From an uncultured Pseudomonadota bacterium (GTDB lineage Bacteria; Pseudomonadota; Alphaproteobacteria; RF32; CAG-239): DNA of 41,156 nucleotides. The DNA lies in contig CACWKS010000012.1 in assembly GCA_902761535.1 (NCBI GenBank), positions 1-41,156 of the forward strand, read 5' to 3'. A model generated the notes under the pieces. It did no database searches. It was not told where the DNA came from and worked only from the letters and a program-made list of their open reading frames with translations. This document shows positions 19,806 to 27,860 of this stretch, piece by piece (the first letter of the stretch is position 1; each line of letters opens with the position of its first letter). The position numbers and the translations under genes were made by a program.

Positions 19806-19836
19806 ACTATATCATAAATGTTGATTATAGTCAACA
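19806..19836 (-). promoter_or_regulatory. Promoter with overlapping XRE operator
   Basis: Minus-strand TTGACT (19829-19834), 17 bases and TATAGT (19806-19811) form a strong sigma-70 promoter for the RG-rich gene. A perfect inverted repeat TGTTGA-N6-TCAACA (19819-19824 with 19831-19836) overlaps its -35 box and is a natural binding site for the divergent XRE protein. A further 10-base palindrome CTGATATCAG lies at 19867-19876. Confidence 0.55.
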
Positions 19837-19887
19837 CAATTTTTTCCGCAAACTGTTAAGCTATATCTGATATCAGCGAGAAATTTC

Positions 19888-20115
19888 ATGGCACTTAACA
19901 GATTAAAAAACATCGGCAACAATATTCGCACCATTCGCAAACAACAACACCTTTCACAAATAGATTTGGCGGTAATGGTCGGTATTGACCGTGCTTATCT
20001 TTCCGAGATTGAAAACGGTCGCACCAACCCTACCATCAATCTGCTTTACGCTATTGCCGATGCTTTGGAGCTTTCTTTAGAACAACTCTTATCCGAAAAC
20101 AATCCTAAAACCTAA
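19888..20115 (+). CDS. XRE-family HTH repressor
   Basis: A 75-aa single-domain Cro/C1-type DNA-binding protein. The helix-turn-helix is LSQIDLAVMVGIDRAYLSEIENGRTNP at about residues 24-50, followed by the usual LYAIADALELSLEQLL helix pair. It has no sensor domain. It is divergent from the RG-rich hypothetical gene, with an inverted-repeat operator between them, suggesting a simple repressor switch. A role as a methylase-linked controller protein is possible by size, but no restriction-modification gene is adjacent. Confidence 0.88.
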   Translation: MALNRLKNIGNNIRTIRKQQHLSQIDLAVMVGIDRAYLSEIENGRTNPTINLLYAIADALELSLEQLLSENNPKT

Positions 20116-20123
20116 TCCTTTAT

Positions 20124-20152
20124 TTGACAAATTGCTTATTGCGTGCTAGCAT
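20124..20152 (+). promoter_or_regulatory. Sigma-70-type promoter
   Basis: A perfect TTGACA (20124-20129), 17-base spacer and TAGCAT (20147-20152) sit about 20 bases before the membrane-protein start at 20175. Confidence 0.55.
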
Positions 20153-20174
20153 ACATTAAATGGAGATATGAGAT

Positions 20175-20669
20175 ATGAAATCAGCCGCGCCGCAACAAGT
20201 TTTTTACTATCATTTCAAAACCAACTGGATTTGGCTTATTCTCACTTTGCTGTTATTCTTCTTTATGTTGCATTGTATTTTTTGCTATCCGGCCGCCTTA
20301 TATTGGTGGCAAACTTGGATTCTGTTCGGTTGTTGTATTTATTCTTTTGCTCTTTGGGCTTTCAAATATCTCTGCCGCCACAAAATGGCTGTAATTGATG
20401 ATAAATACATCAAAATTGACCACAACCGCCCCCTGCCGTGGCGTGCGGTTGCCTTTGCCGAACTTAAAACCGCTCGTTGTTGTTTCAAAAAATTACCGAT
20501 TATCGTTCTGCATACCAAAAAGCCGTTGCATTATCGTTATAATCTGATGCAAAAATGGTGTTCACACCTTGATTTCACACCTTTTTCTATTGCACTTTAT
20601 GCCCTCACCTCTGAGGATGCCAATACTATCACTACGATTATCGCACAAAAAACCGCCCTTCTCAGTTAA
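20175..20669 (+). CDS. Small membrane protein of unknown function
   Basis: A 164-aa protein with two N-terminal hydrophobic segments (about 15-37 and 48-66), then a ~95-residue cytoplasmic domain. That domain begins with a basic strand-rich stretch (MAVIDDKYIKIDHNRPLPWR), reminiscent of PH-like bacterial membrane-associated folds. This resemblance is only a pattern. GGAG lies 9 bases before the ATG. It has its own promoter and is followed 21 bases later by a secreted Cys-rich protein gene. Confidence 0.65.
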   Translation: MKSAAPQQVFYYHFKTNWIWLILTLLLFFFMLHCIFCYPAALYWWQTWILFGCCIYSFALWAFKYLCRHKMAVIDDKYIKIDHNRPLPWRAVAFAELKTARCCFKKLPIIVLHTKKPLHYRYNLMQKWCSHLDFTPFSIALYALTSEDANTITTIIAQKTALLS

Positions 20670-20690
20670 CATTTTTTGAAAGTATACTAA

Positions 20691-21188
20691 ATGAAAATCA
20701 AATTTTTGTTTTTTTTATTAGCCTTTTATCCGACAATTGCTCACAGCATAGCTTTGACCGCATACTATGATAAAAACGGACAAATTCACCTTGTATCAAG
20801 TAAAGCAAATACCAATCGACAACCGACATTCGTTGACGACGGCCAACCGGTTTCCTCATCTTCTCAAATACATTGCCTTGCTATTCCAGGTGATCCTGAA
20901 ACTTATTGGAATGGTCAAGCTTGTGTTCCTATTCCCATTGTCGAATCATGTAAAAAACAGGGAGGAGCATGGGTTGAAGTTCAACTACGTGTTCCTCAAA
21001 CCGGTGTAGAACAATGCTCTTTTGTTAACATGTGCGCCTGCCCAAATAATCTGACCTGGGATGCTCGCAACTGCCGATCGGACGTTCCTTTAAATAAACA
21101 AGTCGAACGACAAGTTAACCTCGGACCAAAAGTCAAAATGACTAAAGCATTTTTTGACCATATCGGCGAATATATTAATTGCCACTAA
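20691..21188 (+). CDS. Secreted cysteine-rich hypothetical protein
   Basis: A 165-aa protein with a clear Sec signal peptide (MKIKFLFFLLAFYPTIAHS, residues 1-19). The mature part has about eight cysteines, including CSFVNMCACP and two well-spaced pairs, so disulfide bonds in the periplasm are likely. GACVP/ACVPIP and CPNNLTWDARNC are short Cys-Pro modules in the style of the much larger Cys-rich protein at 38860. The stop codon directly abuts the stop of the convergent flavodoxin gene. No family was recognised. Confidence 0.7.
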   Translation: MKIKFLFFLLAFYPTIAHSIALTAYYDKNGQIHLVSSKANTNRQPTFVDDGQPVSSSSQIHCLAIPGDPETYWNGQACVPIPIVESCKKQGGAWVEVQLRVPQTGVEQCSFVNMCACPNNLTWDARNCRSDVPLNKQVERQVNLGPKVKMTKAFFDHIGEYINCH

Positions 21189-21749
21189 CTATAACCACTC
21201 TTTCGCCCAAGATTGCAATTCTTCTTCCGATACTCTGTCGGCAAAACGCTTGCCGACTGCAACTCGTGCTTCAGGAACCAACTTTTGTATATTTCCGCCG
21301 GAATCTCCGATTCCGCTGACACCTGAAGTAGCAAACGGCACAATGGTTTTACCCTCAAAATTATAACTTTCGATAAAAGTATCAATTATCGCCGGCTCCC
21401 TGTACCACCAAATCGGAAATCCCACAAACACCACATCATATTGCGACATATTAGTCACCTTTTCGGCAATTTCCGGACGAGCATTCCCTGACCTCATCTC
21501 CACCGAACTTCTGCTTTGAGGATTTTGCCAATCCAAATCTTTTTTCGTATAAGGCCTTACTGGTTTAATCTCAAACAAATCAGCAACCGTAACTTGAGCC
21601 AATCTTTCGGCAACTTTTGCTGTCACTCCGGTAGCACTGAAATATGCTACTAAAACTTTTTTATCCGACATAATATCTTCCTCTGCTTTTACATTAAAAC
21701 TCATAAAAAAGGCGATTGCCGCCATCATCATACATAACCACTTCTTCAT
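21189..21749 (-). CDS. Exported flavodoxin-like protein
   Basis: Flavodoxin-fold FMN protein with an N-terminal Sec signal peptide ending at VKA (about residue 25). VLVAYFSATGVTAKVAERLA is the FMN phosphate loop in the flavodoxin_4-type arrangement. VFVGFPIWWYREPAIIDTFI and FATSGVSGIGDS supply the isoalloxazine-facing loops. ATG 21749 has GGAG 8 bases upstream; an in-frame reading 54 bases longer has no such site and would bury the signal peptide. Flavodoxins are normally cytoplasmic, so export is notable. It lies downstream of, and co-directional with, LysR, and resembles the exported flavodoxin at 30256. Confidence 0.85.
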   Translation of the reverse strand: MKKWLCMMMAAIAFFMSFNVKAEEDIMSDKKVLVAYFSATGVTAKVAERLAQVTVADLFEIKPVRPYTKKDLDWQNPQSRSSVEMRSGNARPEIAEKVTNMSQYDVVFVGFPIWWYREPAIIDTFIESYNFEGKTIVPFATSGVSGIGDSGGNIQKLVPEARVAVGKRFADRVSEEELQSWAKEWL

Positions 21750-21933
21750 ATAACATTCTCCTATAATCGCCTTTATTAACCGCAAAACCCCGTACCAATG
21801 CAACTGATTTTACAAAGTTATGCAATAAAAAATTATCCTGTCTTCTCAGAAACAATTATTCTTGCCGACTTAATTCCTATTTACTTAAAAATACAATCAT
21901 CATACGCCTTAAAATTATACCTCAATAAGAGTT

Positions 21934-22827
21934 TTATTCATATCCAAATTTTTCCTGCAATTTTTCTAAGAAAAGATTAGCTGCAGCGGAACGTACGGAA
22001 GATTTATTCCAAACAATATTTAATTTTGCTTCCAATTTAGGCTCTAACGGACGAAAACAAAGCAAACTTTTATCGGAAGTATCCGTCAGCTTATCCAAAG
22101 TTATCGCATATCCGATGCCTGATTTAACCATGATTGCAGCATTATAAATTAAATTATACGTTGCAACGGTATTTAAATTATCAAACTGCCCATGAAACCA
22201 TTTAAGAAACTCGTTATTTGATGATTTTTTTATCGCTTGTCTGGAATTTATTAACGGCAAGCCCTTTAAGTTATCTATTTTAAGATACTTATATTTAGCC
22301 AACGGACTGTCTTTGCGCATCAAAACACCCCAAACATCAGTAATCGGCAGGGCAACACTATCATATTTTGATATATCGTTATGCTGCACTAAAAGTCCGA
22401 AATCCAAAAGTTTCTTATCCAGTTTTTCCATTACATCTTCGGCATTACCTGAATAAAGATGAAATATAATATTCGGATGAGCGGAATGTATTTCTTTGAT
22501 AACATCGGCAATATAGTGCATAGCATCTGTTTCACCGCCACCGATATAAACATCACCCTTGATATCGCCTCCGGAAGAAATTATATCATTTTTAGTTTTA
22601 TCAACCATATCAATGATTTCTTCGGCTCGATCTTTTAGAAGAAGCCCCTCATCTGTCAAAGTAATTTTATATTTTCCGCGTAAAAAAAGCTTTTGCTTGA
22701 GTTCATATTCCAAATCTTGCAACTGCCGTGTCAAAGTCGGCTGAGTTAAATGCAAAGCATTAGCCGCAGCAGTAATACTTCCCTCACGCGCAACAGTCAA
22801 AAAATATTTCAAAACACGTATTTCCAT
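21934..22827 (-). CDS. LysR-family transcriptional regulator
   Basis: A 297-aa LTTR. The N-terminal winged helix-turn-helix contains EGSITAAANALHLTQPTLTRQLQDLE and LFLRGKYKITLTDEGLLL. A linker helix and a two-lobed effector domain follow (GDVYIGGGETDAMHYIADVI). It is divergent from the exported hydrolase gene, and the intergenic 23-base inverted repeat is the expected LysR site. It probably controls the hydrolase/flavoprotein pair and itself. The ligand is unknown; the neighbouring redox enzymes suggest an oxidised or electrophilic compound. Confidence 0.92.
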   Translation of the reverse strand: MEIRVLKYFLTVAREGSITAAANALHLTQPTLTRQLQDLEYELKQKLFLRGKYKITLTDEGLLLKDRAEEIIDMVDKTKNDIISSGGDIKGDVYIGGGETDAMHYIADVIKEIHSAHPNIIFHLYSGNAEDVMEKLDKKLLDFGLLVQHNDISKYDSVALPITDVWGVLMRKDSPLAKYKYLKIDNLKGLPLINSRQAIKKSSNNEFLKWFHGQFDNLNTVATYNLIYNAAIMVKSGIGYAITLDKLTDTSDKSLLCFRPLEPKLEAKLNIVWNKSSVRSAAANLFLEKLQEKFGYE

Positions 22828-22847
22828 ACCAAAACACTAACCAAACC

Positions 22848-22870
22848 AAATATGCTTGTCAAGCATATTT
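22848..22870. promoter_or_regulatory. LysR operator
   Basis: A perfect 10-bp inverted repeat with 3-base centre (22848-22857 with 22861-22870, AAATATGCTT/AAGCATATTT) contains the LysR T-N11-A signature. It lies between the divergent lysR and hydrolase genes. Confidence 0.7.
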
Positions 22871-22952
22871 AAATATTGAAAATAAGTATTTGTTATATAA
22901 AAACAAACATTGTAATATTGACGATATTCAAATCAAACATAGGAGACATTTG

Positions 22953-23996
22953 ATGAAAATGAAAACATTATGCACTTTATCAATGACAGCTTTGAGTTTG
23001 TTTTTTGCCGCACCGCAAAGTGCTTGCGCCGCAGATACCGATATTGCCGAATGGGACAAGGTATTTACACGATCCGATAAAGTTGATGTAAAGAAAGTAA
23101 CTTTCAAGAACAGATTCGGTATTGAATTGGTCGGAGATTTATACGAACCGAAAAACAAACCAGAAGGCAAAATGCAAGCAATTGCGATTTCAGGTCCGTT
23201 TGGTGCAGTCAAGGAACAATCATCCGGTCTTTATGCTCAAACGCTCGCCGAATATGGTTTTGTAACTTTGGCATTTGATCCGTCTTTTACTGGCGAAAGC
23301 GGCGGTAATGTTCGCAATGTAGCATCTCCGGATATTAACACCGATGATTTTTCGTCTGCTGTGGATTATCTGACCACATTACCGGAAGTTGATGAAAATA
23401 AAATCGGTATAATCGGTATCTGCGGTTGGGGAGGATTCGCTTTGAATGCTGCGGCACAAGATACACGTATAAAAGCAACTGTTACTTCTACAATGTATGA
23501 TATGACAAGAGTAACGGCACATGGCTATAATGACAGCATTTCTGCCGATGATTTGTACAAAATGCGCCTTGATTTAAACAATCAGCGCACCAAAGAAGCA
23601 CAAGGTGCCCCGATTGGCGAAGCGGCCGGCCTGCCGGATAAATTAACCGGTGATGAACCTCAATTTGTTCAAGACTATTTCAATTACTACAAAACAAAAC
23701 TCGGTTTTCATCCGCGTTCAATTAATTCTAACGGCCACTGGAAACAAACATCTGCACTTTCTTTGATTACGCAACCGATTTTAGCTTATGCTGATACAAT
23801 CAAATCTCCGGTACTGATGATTCATGGCGAAAAAGCACACAGTCGATATTTTTCGGAAGATGCTTTCAAAAAGCTGACCGGTAATAACAAAGAATTGATG
23901 ATTATCCCCAATGCCAATCATACCGATTTATATTACAAAATTGACGTCATCCCTTTTAATAAAATAAAACAATTTTTTAAAACCAATTTGAAATAA
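22953..23996 (+). CDS. Exported alpha/beta hydrolase
   Basis: A 347-aa alpha/beta-hydrolase fold protein with a Sec signal peptide ending near SACA. The nucleophile elbow IIGICGWGGFALNAA has Cys where most members have Ser, as in dienelactone hydrolase-like enzymes. The conserved SFTGESGG precedes it, and PNANHTDLY holds the likely catalytic His. The start is ATG 22953 with AGGAGA upstream; an in-frame reading from 22890 has no ribosome binding site. It is the first gene behind the LysR operator, followed 11 bases later by a flavoprotein gene. The natural ester or lactone substrate is unknown. Confidence 0.87.
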   Translation: MKMKTLCTLSMTALSLFFAAPQSACAADTDIAEWDKVFTRSDKVDVKKVTFKNRFGIELVGDLYEPKNKPEGKMQAIAISGPFGAVKEQSSGLYAQTLAEYGFVTLAFDPSFTGESGGNVRNVASPDINTDDFSSAVDYLTTLPEVDENKIGIIGICGWGGFALNAAAQDTRIKATVTSTMYDMTRVTAHGYNDSISADDLYKMRLDLNNQRTKEAQGAPIGEAAGLPDKLTGDEPQFVQDYFNYYKTKLGFHPRSINSNGHWKQTSALSLITQPILAYADTIKSPVLMIHGEKAHSRYFSEDAFKKLTGNNKELMIIPNANHTDLYYKIDVIPFNKIKQFFKTNLK

Positions 23997-24007
23997 GGAG
24001 CAACCAA

Positions 24008-24547
24008 ATGAAAAAAGTTTTAATTATATCAAGTAGCTTGCGCAACGGAAGCAATTCTGAAATTTTGGCACACGAGGCTGAAAAAGGTGCAATTGCAGCC
24101 GGAAAGGAAGTAGAATTCATCAATCTCAAAGGCAAAGAGATAAAATTTTGTATTGGATGCTTAAGTTGTCAACAAACTCATAAATGCGTTTTGAAAGATG
24201 ACATGGTAGATTTAATCAGTAAAGTTCAAAATGCAGATGTCATCATTTTTGCAACCCCGATTTATTATTACGAAATGAGCGGACAATTAAAAACTTTTTT
24301 AGATCGTTGCAATCCGTTATACCCGCAAGAAAACAAATTCAAAGATGTGTATTTGATTACCTCGGCTTATGACAGTTCTGAAAAAGCCGCGGATAGAGCA
24401 ATCAACGGACTAAAAGGCTGGATAGAATGTTTTGCACAATCACGCTTCGCTGGTGCTTTGGTCGGCGGCGGCGTAAATATCCCCAAATCAGCCTCCGACC
24501 GTGAAGACTTACTCAAAAAAGCCTATGATTTAGGAAAAAACATTTAA
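24008..24547 (+). CDS. Flavodoxin-fold NAD(P)H-dependent FMN reductase
   Basis: A 179-aa cytoplasmic flavoprotein of the iron-sulfur flavoprotein/NADPH-dependent FMN reductase family. ISSSLRNGSNSEILAHE is the FMN phosphate loop. CIGCLSCQQTHKC is the four-cysteine motif that holds a [4Fe-4S] cluster in archaeal Isf proteins. ATPIYYYEMSGQLKTFLDR is the conserved active-site loop. An AAGGAG box precedes the ATG. It is co-transcribed with the exported hydrolase under LysR. It resembles the protein at 29607 in the TetR operon. Confidence 0.88.
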   Translation: MKKVLIISSSLRNGSNSEILAHEAEKGAIAAGKEVEFINLKGKEIKFCIGCLSCQQTHKCVLKDDMVDLISKVQNADVIIFATPIYYYEMSGQLKTFLDRCNPLYPQENKFKDVYLITSAYDSSEKAADRAINGLKGWIECFAQSRFAGALVGGGVNIPKSASDREDLLKKAYDLGKNI

Positions 24548-24579
24548 TTTTTGCATTTGTTTTTGAGTGAACAACTATG

Positions 24580-24597
24580 AAAAACGTTGCGTTTTTT
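24580..24597 (+). terminator. Probable terminator
   Basis: Short stem AAAAACG/CGTTTTT (24580-24586 with 24590-24596) with a TTG loop and a T run, about 30 bases after the flavoprotein stop. The stem is A/T-rich and weak, but the position fits the end of the LysR-controlled unit. Confidence 0.45.
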
Positions 24598-24639
24598 ATG
24601 TGCTTTTCAAGAATTATATCAAAATATGAACAATATTCA

Positions 24640-24668
24640 TTGACTATTAGTCATTAACATTTTATATT
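24640..24668 (+). promoter_or_regulatory. TetR-operon promoter with operator
   Basis: TTGACT (24640-24645), a 17-base spacer and TATATT (24663-24668) form a good sigma-70 promoter. A perfect palindrome TGACTA-T-TAGTCA (24641-24653) covers the -35 box. It is a likely operator of the downstream TetR protein, giving autorepression of the whole operon. Confidence 0.6.
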
Positions 24669-24694
24669 ACTTCCATCATTAAGGAGTTCAGCTT

Positions 24695-25309
24695 ATGACT
24701 AAAAGACAAGAAAATGCCCTGAAAACCAGACAGAAACTGCTTGATACCGCTATTAAACTGATTGAAGAAAATGGTTTGAGCGATTTAAATATTGAAAACA
24801 TAACTGGTACTGCCGGTTGTGCCAAAGGAACTTTTTATGTTTATTTTCCGCATAAAGATGACATTATATTTGAAATTTGCCGTGGACTTTTTGAACGCAT
24901 CGAAAAAAGAATGGAAAAAATGACAGACAAAAATCTGATTGACCGGCTGTATTATTACTTTGAAAGTTTTATTGTAGAAGTTGAACGATACGGTATTAAT
25001 ATATGCCGTGAGTGGATACGTGGTGTTATTGATCCTAATAAAGCACCGAAAAATATGGATAATACCAAATGGCAATTTGATGTTGATATGCTACGAGACA
25101 TTTTAACTAATGCGATCAAAAATAACGAACTTAAAAAGAATACCCCTATTGATTTACTGACACATACAATTATTTGCGAGCTTTATGGCATGATGACGTG
25201 TTGGTGTATGTCGGATGGCACGTTTGAACCGAAAGAATGGACGAATAAATTTTTCAAAATCCAAGTCCAGCCCATGTTAAAGGATTATTTGACGGAGAAC
25301 AAGAAATGA
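24695..25309 (+). CDS. TetR-family transcriptional regulator
   Basis: A 204-aa TetR/AcrR repressor. The N-terminal helix-turn-helix reads LIEENGLSDLNIENITGTAG then CAKGTFYVYFPHKDDIIFEI. The C-terminal ligand domain is all-helical with several Cys residues. AAGGAG precedes the ATG. The gene leads the operon: its last 4 bases overlap the next start (ATGA), so it is made with its targets. The operator is the palindrome over the promoter. Ligand unknown. Confidence 0.93.
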   Translation: MTKRQENALKTRQKLLDTAIKLIEENGLSDLNIENITGTAGCAKGTFYVYFPHKDDIIFEICRGLFERIEKRMEKMTDKNLIDRLYYYFESFIVEVERYGINICREWIRGVIDPNKAPKNMDNTKWQFDVDMLRDILTNAIKNNELKKNTPIDLLTHTIICELYGMMTCWCMSDGTFEPKEWTNKFFKIQVQPMLKDYLTENKK

Positions 25310-25695
25310 AAAAATTTTTATCAATTATCTTAATGGCAACAATGCTTTCAATCGGAGGTCAAGCAATGGCTATCACAGTCAATATCTATTATACGGGTGA
25401 AAACGGCAATGCCCGAAAGTTTGCCGAGGAAATGGAACAAAGTGGAACAGTTGCGGCTATTCGTGCCGAAGAAGGTAATAAAAAATACGAATACTTTTAT
25501 CCCAAAAACGATCCGGAAACAGTGCTTTTAATTGACAGCTGGGAAAGCCAAGAAGCCATAGATAAACACCATGCAACCCCAATGATGAACAAAATTACCG
25601 AACTGCGCAACAAATATGACCTGCATATGCGGGTGGAACGCTTTATTGAGGATGAAACAATCCCTGAGCAGGATCAAAACTTTATCAGGAAATAA
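25306..25695 (+). CDS. Exported ABM-fold monooxygenase-like protein
   Basis: A 129-aa protein with Sec signal peptide MKKFLSIILMATMLSIGGQAMA cleaved after AMA, followed by an antibiotic-biosynthesis-monooxygenase (ABM, YgiN-like) dimeric ferredoxin-like fold. VLLIDSWESQEAIDKHHATPMM carries the conserved W-S and the H-H region. Cytoplasmic relatives oxidise quinols or related aromatics without a cofactor. It is translationally coupled to tetR. Its signal peptide and early coding DNA closely resemble those of the next gene, suggesting one was copied from the other. Confidence 0.85.
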   Translation: MKKFLSIILMATMLSIGGQAMAITVNIYYTGENGNARKFAEEMEQSGTVAAIRAEEGNKKYEYFYPKNDPETVLLIDSWESQEAIDKHHATPMMNKITELRNKYDLHMRVERFIEDETIPEQDQNFIRK

Positions 25696-25707
25696 TCGGG
25701 AGAAAAT

Positions 25708-26724
25708 ATGAAAAGGTTTTTATCAATCATCTTAGTGACAACAGTACTTTTTACAGGAGGTCAAACAATGGCAAAAGCCTTAAATGCGGAACAAGAATCT
25801 ATTGCAGAAGTGGCGGCTTATGCGGCCAGAGGTAACCAAGAAGGATTAAAAAAAGCCCTTATCAAAGGACTGGATAATAAAGTTCCTGTTAATACTTTCA
25901 AGGAAATCTTGGTGCAGTCCTATGCTTATTGCGGATTTCCACGTTCTTTAAATGCACTTTCCACTTTAATGCAAGTGGTGAATGAACGTGGCAACAAAGA
26001 TGAATTAGGCAAAGAACCATCAGCCAAACCTCAAGGTGAAGCGTTAACTTATGGCACAGAAAATCAAACAAAATTAGTGGGAAATCCTGTTAAAGGGAAA
26101 CTGTTTGACTTTGCCCCTGCCATTGATGAATACTTGAAAGCCCACTTGTTTGGAGATATCTTTGCCAGAGATAATGTGGATTGGAAAACTCGTGAATTGG
26201 CAACGATTGCGATGCTTTCCGCCCGAGATGGTGTAGAAAGCCAATTGGATGCCCATATCAACATTGGGAAACATAATGGTTTGACAGATGAAGAAGTGGC
26301 TCAAATCAAAACAATTGCTGATAAAACAGGAAATGACAGCCTGCTGTTCGGTCTTGGAGAAGAAAATCCCTATGGCAAATATTTTACCGGCAAGAGTTAT
26401 TTGAACCCGATTACTACAACAAACGGCGTACCGATGTTTAATGTGACTTTTGAACCAAAATGCCGCAACAACTGGCACATTCACCATAAAGGCGGTCAAA
26501 TTTTACTTGTTACTCAAGGTCGCGGATGGTATCAAGCTTGGGGCGAAGAGCCTCGAGAACTTCACCCCGGTGATGTTGTAAATATTCCGCCTGAAACCAA
26601 ACATTGGCATGGCGCAGCAAAAGATAGTTGGTTTACACATATTGCTGTGGAAATACCATCAGAAGGCGGTTCTAACGAATGGCTTGAACCGGTAACCGAT
26701 GAAGAATACAATAAATTAAAATAA
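25708..26724 (+). CDS. Exported CMD-cupin fusion protein
   Basis: A 338-aa fusion. A signal peptide (about 1-22, ending TMA) is followed by two carboxymuconolactone-decarboxylase-like helical repeats. The second contains ELATIAMLSARDGVESQLDAH and lacks the peroxidase-type CxxC. A C-terminal cupin carries WHIHHKGGQ, GDVVNIPPETKHWH and the conserved GRGWYQ. The histidines would bind a metal. CMD-cupin fusions are common in gut bacteria next to flavodoxins and hydrolases, but their substrate is unproven. The gene lies 12 bases after the ABM gene in the TetR operon. Confidence 0.88.
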   Translation: MKRFLSIILVTTVLFTGGQTMAKALNAEQESIAEVAAYAARGNQEGLKKALIKGLDNKVPVNTFKEILVQSYAYCGFPRSLNALSTLMQVVNERGNKDELGKEPSAKPQGEALTYGTENQTKLVGNPVKGKLFDFAPAIDEYLKAHLFGDIFARDNVDWKTRELATIAMLSARDGVESQLDAHINIGKHNGLTDEEVAQIKTIADKTGNDSLLFGLGEENPYGKYFTGKSYLNPITTTNGVPMFNVTFEPKCRNNWHIHHKGGQILLVTQGRGWYQAWGEEPRELHPGDVVNIPPETKHWHGAAKDSWFTHIAVEIPSEGGSNEWLEPVTDEEYNKLK

Positions 26725-26735
26725 GGACCAATTAA

Positions 26736-27860
26736 ATGAACATGTGGATTATAATTTTTTGGACAAGTATTGTTTTTGCTATAACAACATTGTTTTATGT
26801 TAGTACAAGAATACCCAACTTAATAGAATTTGCTAATCTTGCCGAATGGGGTAAATTCAAACAGTTTTCTCTTGGACTATTGATAACATTGGGCTTAACC
26901 GGCATGATTATATTTTGCATTGATTTTATAAACGCAATTATCTGCGTAATGTATGTGGCAATGATATGGGCTTTGAGCGATTTTGCTTTTTGGCTGATGG
27001 ACAAATTAGGACACATCACTTTTGAACATTATTATGCCGGTTGGATAGCCTTGTTTATAAGCATCATAACTTTAAGTATCGGTTGGTATTTAGATCATAA
27101 TGTATGGCAAACAACCTATGAATTAGAAACAAATAAAAATATACCGAATATGAAAATAGCGATGTTTGCAGATTCACATATCGGAACAACTTTTGATGAT
27201 GTAGGTTTTGCCAAGCATTTAGAATCTATTCAAGCTCAAAATCCGGATATATTACTCATTTCAGGTGATTATGTTGATGATGGAACAACCAGACAACAAA
27301 TGATAAATGCTACCCGTGCTTTAGGCCAAATTAAAACAAAATATGGAATTTATTATGTTTCCGGCAATCACGACAAAGGATATTATGGTGCGATACATCG
27401 CGGATTCTCTGAAAATGATTTGTTTAACGAGCTTAAAAAGAATGATATCAATATTTTGCAAGATGAGAGCATTTTGGTAAATAATTCGTTTTATGTTATC
27501 GGACGAAAAGATTATTCTGTTCAGCATGAGCAAGGCGGCAAAAGGAAATCAATAGAAGAACTTATCAAAAATTTAGATAAAAGTAAATACATGCTTGTAT
27601 TAGACCACCAACCAGTTGAATATGACAAAGAAGCCGAGGCTGGTGTTGATTTGGTATTAAACGGGCATACGCACGGCGGACAATTGTTTCCGTTTAATCA
27701 AATAGGTAAATGGATTAAAGCCAATGATTCGATTTACGGTCATGAAAAACGAAAAAATACGGATTTTATTGTAACATCTGGGATATCTGATTGGGCAATA
27801 AAATTCAAAACAGGCACAAAATCCGAGTTTGTTATCATCAATATAAAGAAAGGAAAGTAG
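26736..27860 (+). CDS. Membrane-anchored metallophosphoesterase
   Basis: A 374-aa calcineurin-like phosphoesterase. About four N-terminal membrane helices (roughly 4-24, 45-65, 67-88 and 102-119) precede the catalytic domain. The dimetal motifs appear in order: FADSHIG at ~144-150, SGDYVDD, VSGNHD and NGHTHGGQLFP near 314-323. This arrangement resembles YkuE/YaeI-type enzymes, some of which act on UDP-diacylglucosamine-like lipids. It lies 11 bases after the CMD-cupin gene and directly abuts the DXS-like gene. Its role in a redox operon is unclear. Confidence 0.88.
   Translation: MNMWIIIFWTSIVFAITTLFYVSTRIPNLIEFANLAEWGKFKQFSLGLLITLGLTGMIIFCIDFINAIICVMYVAMIWALSDFAFWLMDKLGHITFEHYYAGWIALFISIITLSIGWYLDHNVWQTTYELETNKNIPNMKIAMFADSHIGTTFDDVGFAKHLESIQAQNPDILLISGDYVDDGTTRQQMINATRALGQIKTKYGIYYVSGNHDKGYYGAIHRGFSENDLFNELKKNDINILQDESILVNNSFYVIGRKDYSVQHEQGGKRKSIEELIKNLDKSKYMLVLDHQPVEYDKEAEAGVDLVLNGHTHGGQLFPFNQIGKWIKANDSIYGHEKRKNTDFIVTSGISDWAIKFKTGTKSEFVIINIKKGK

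Noticed and set aside
22890..22952. Upstream extension of the exported hydrolase
   Set aside because: It lacks a ribosome binding site and would hide the signal peptide; AGGAGA supports 22953.
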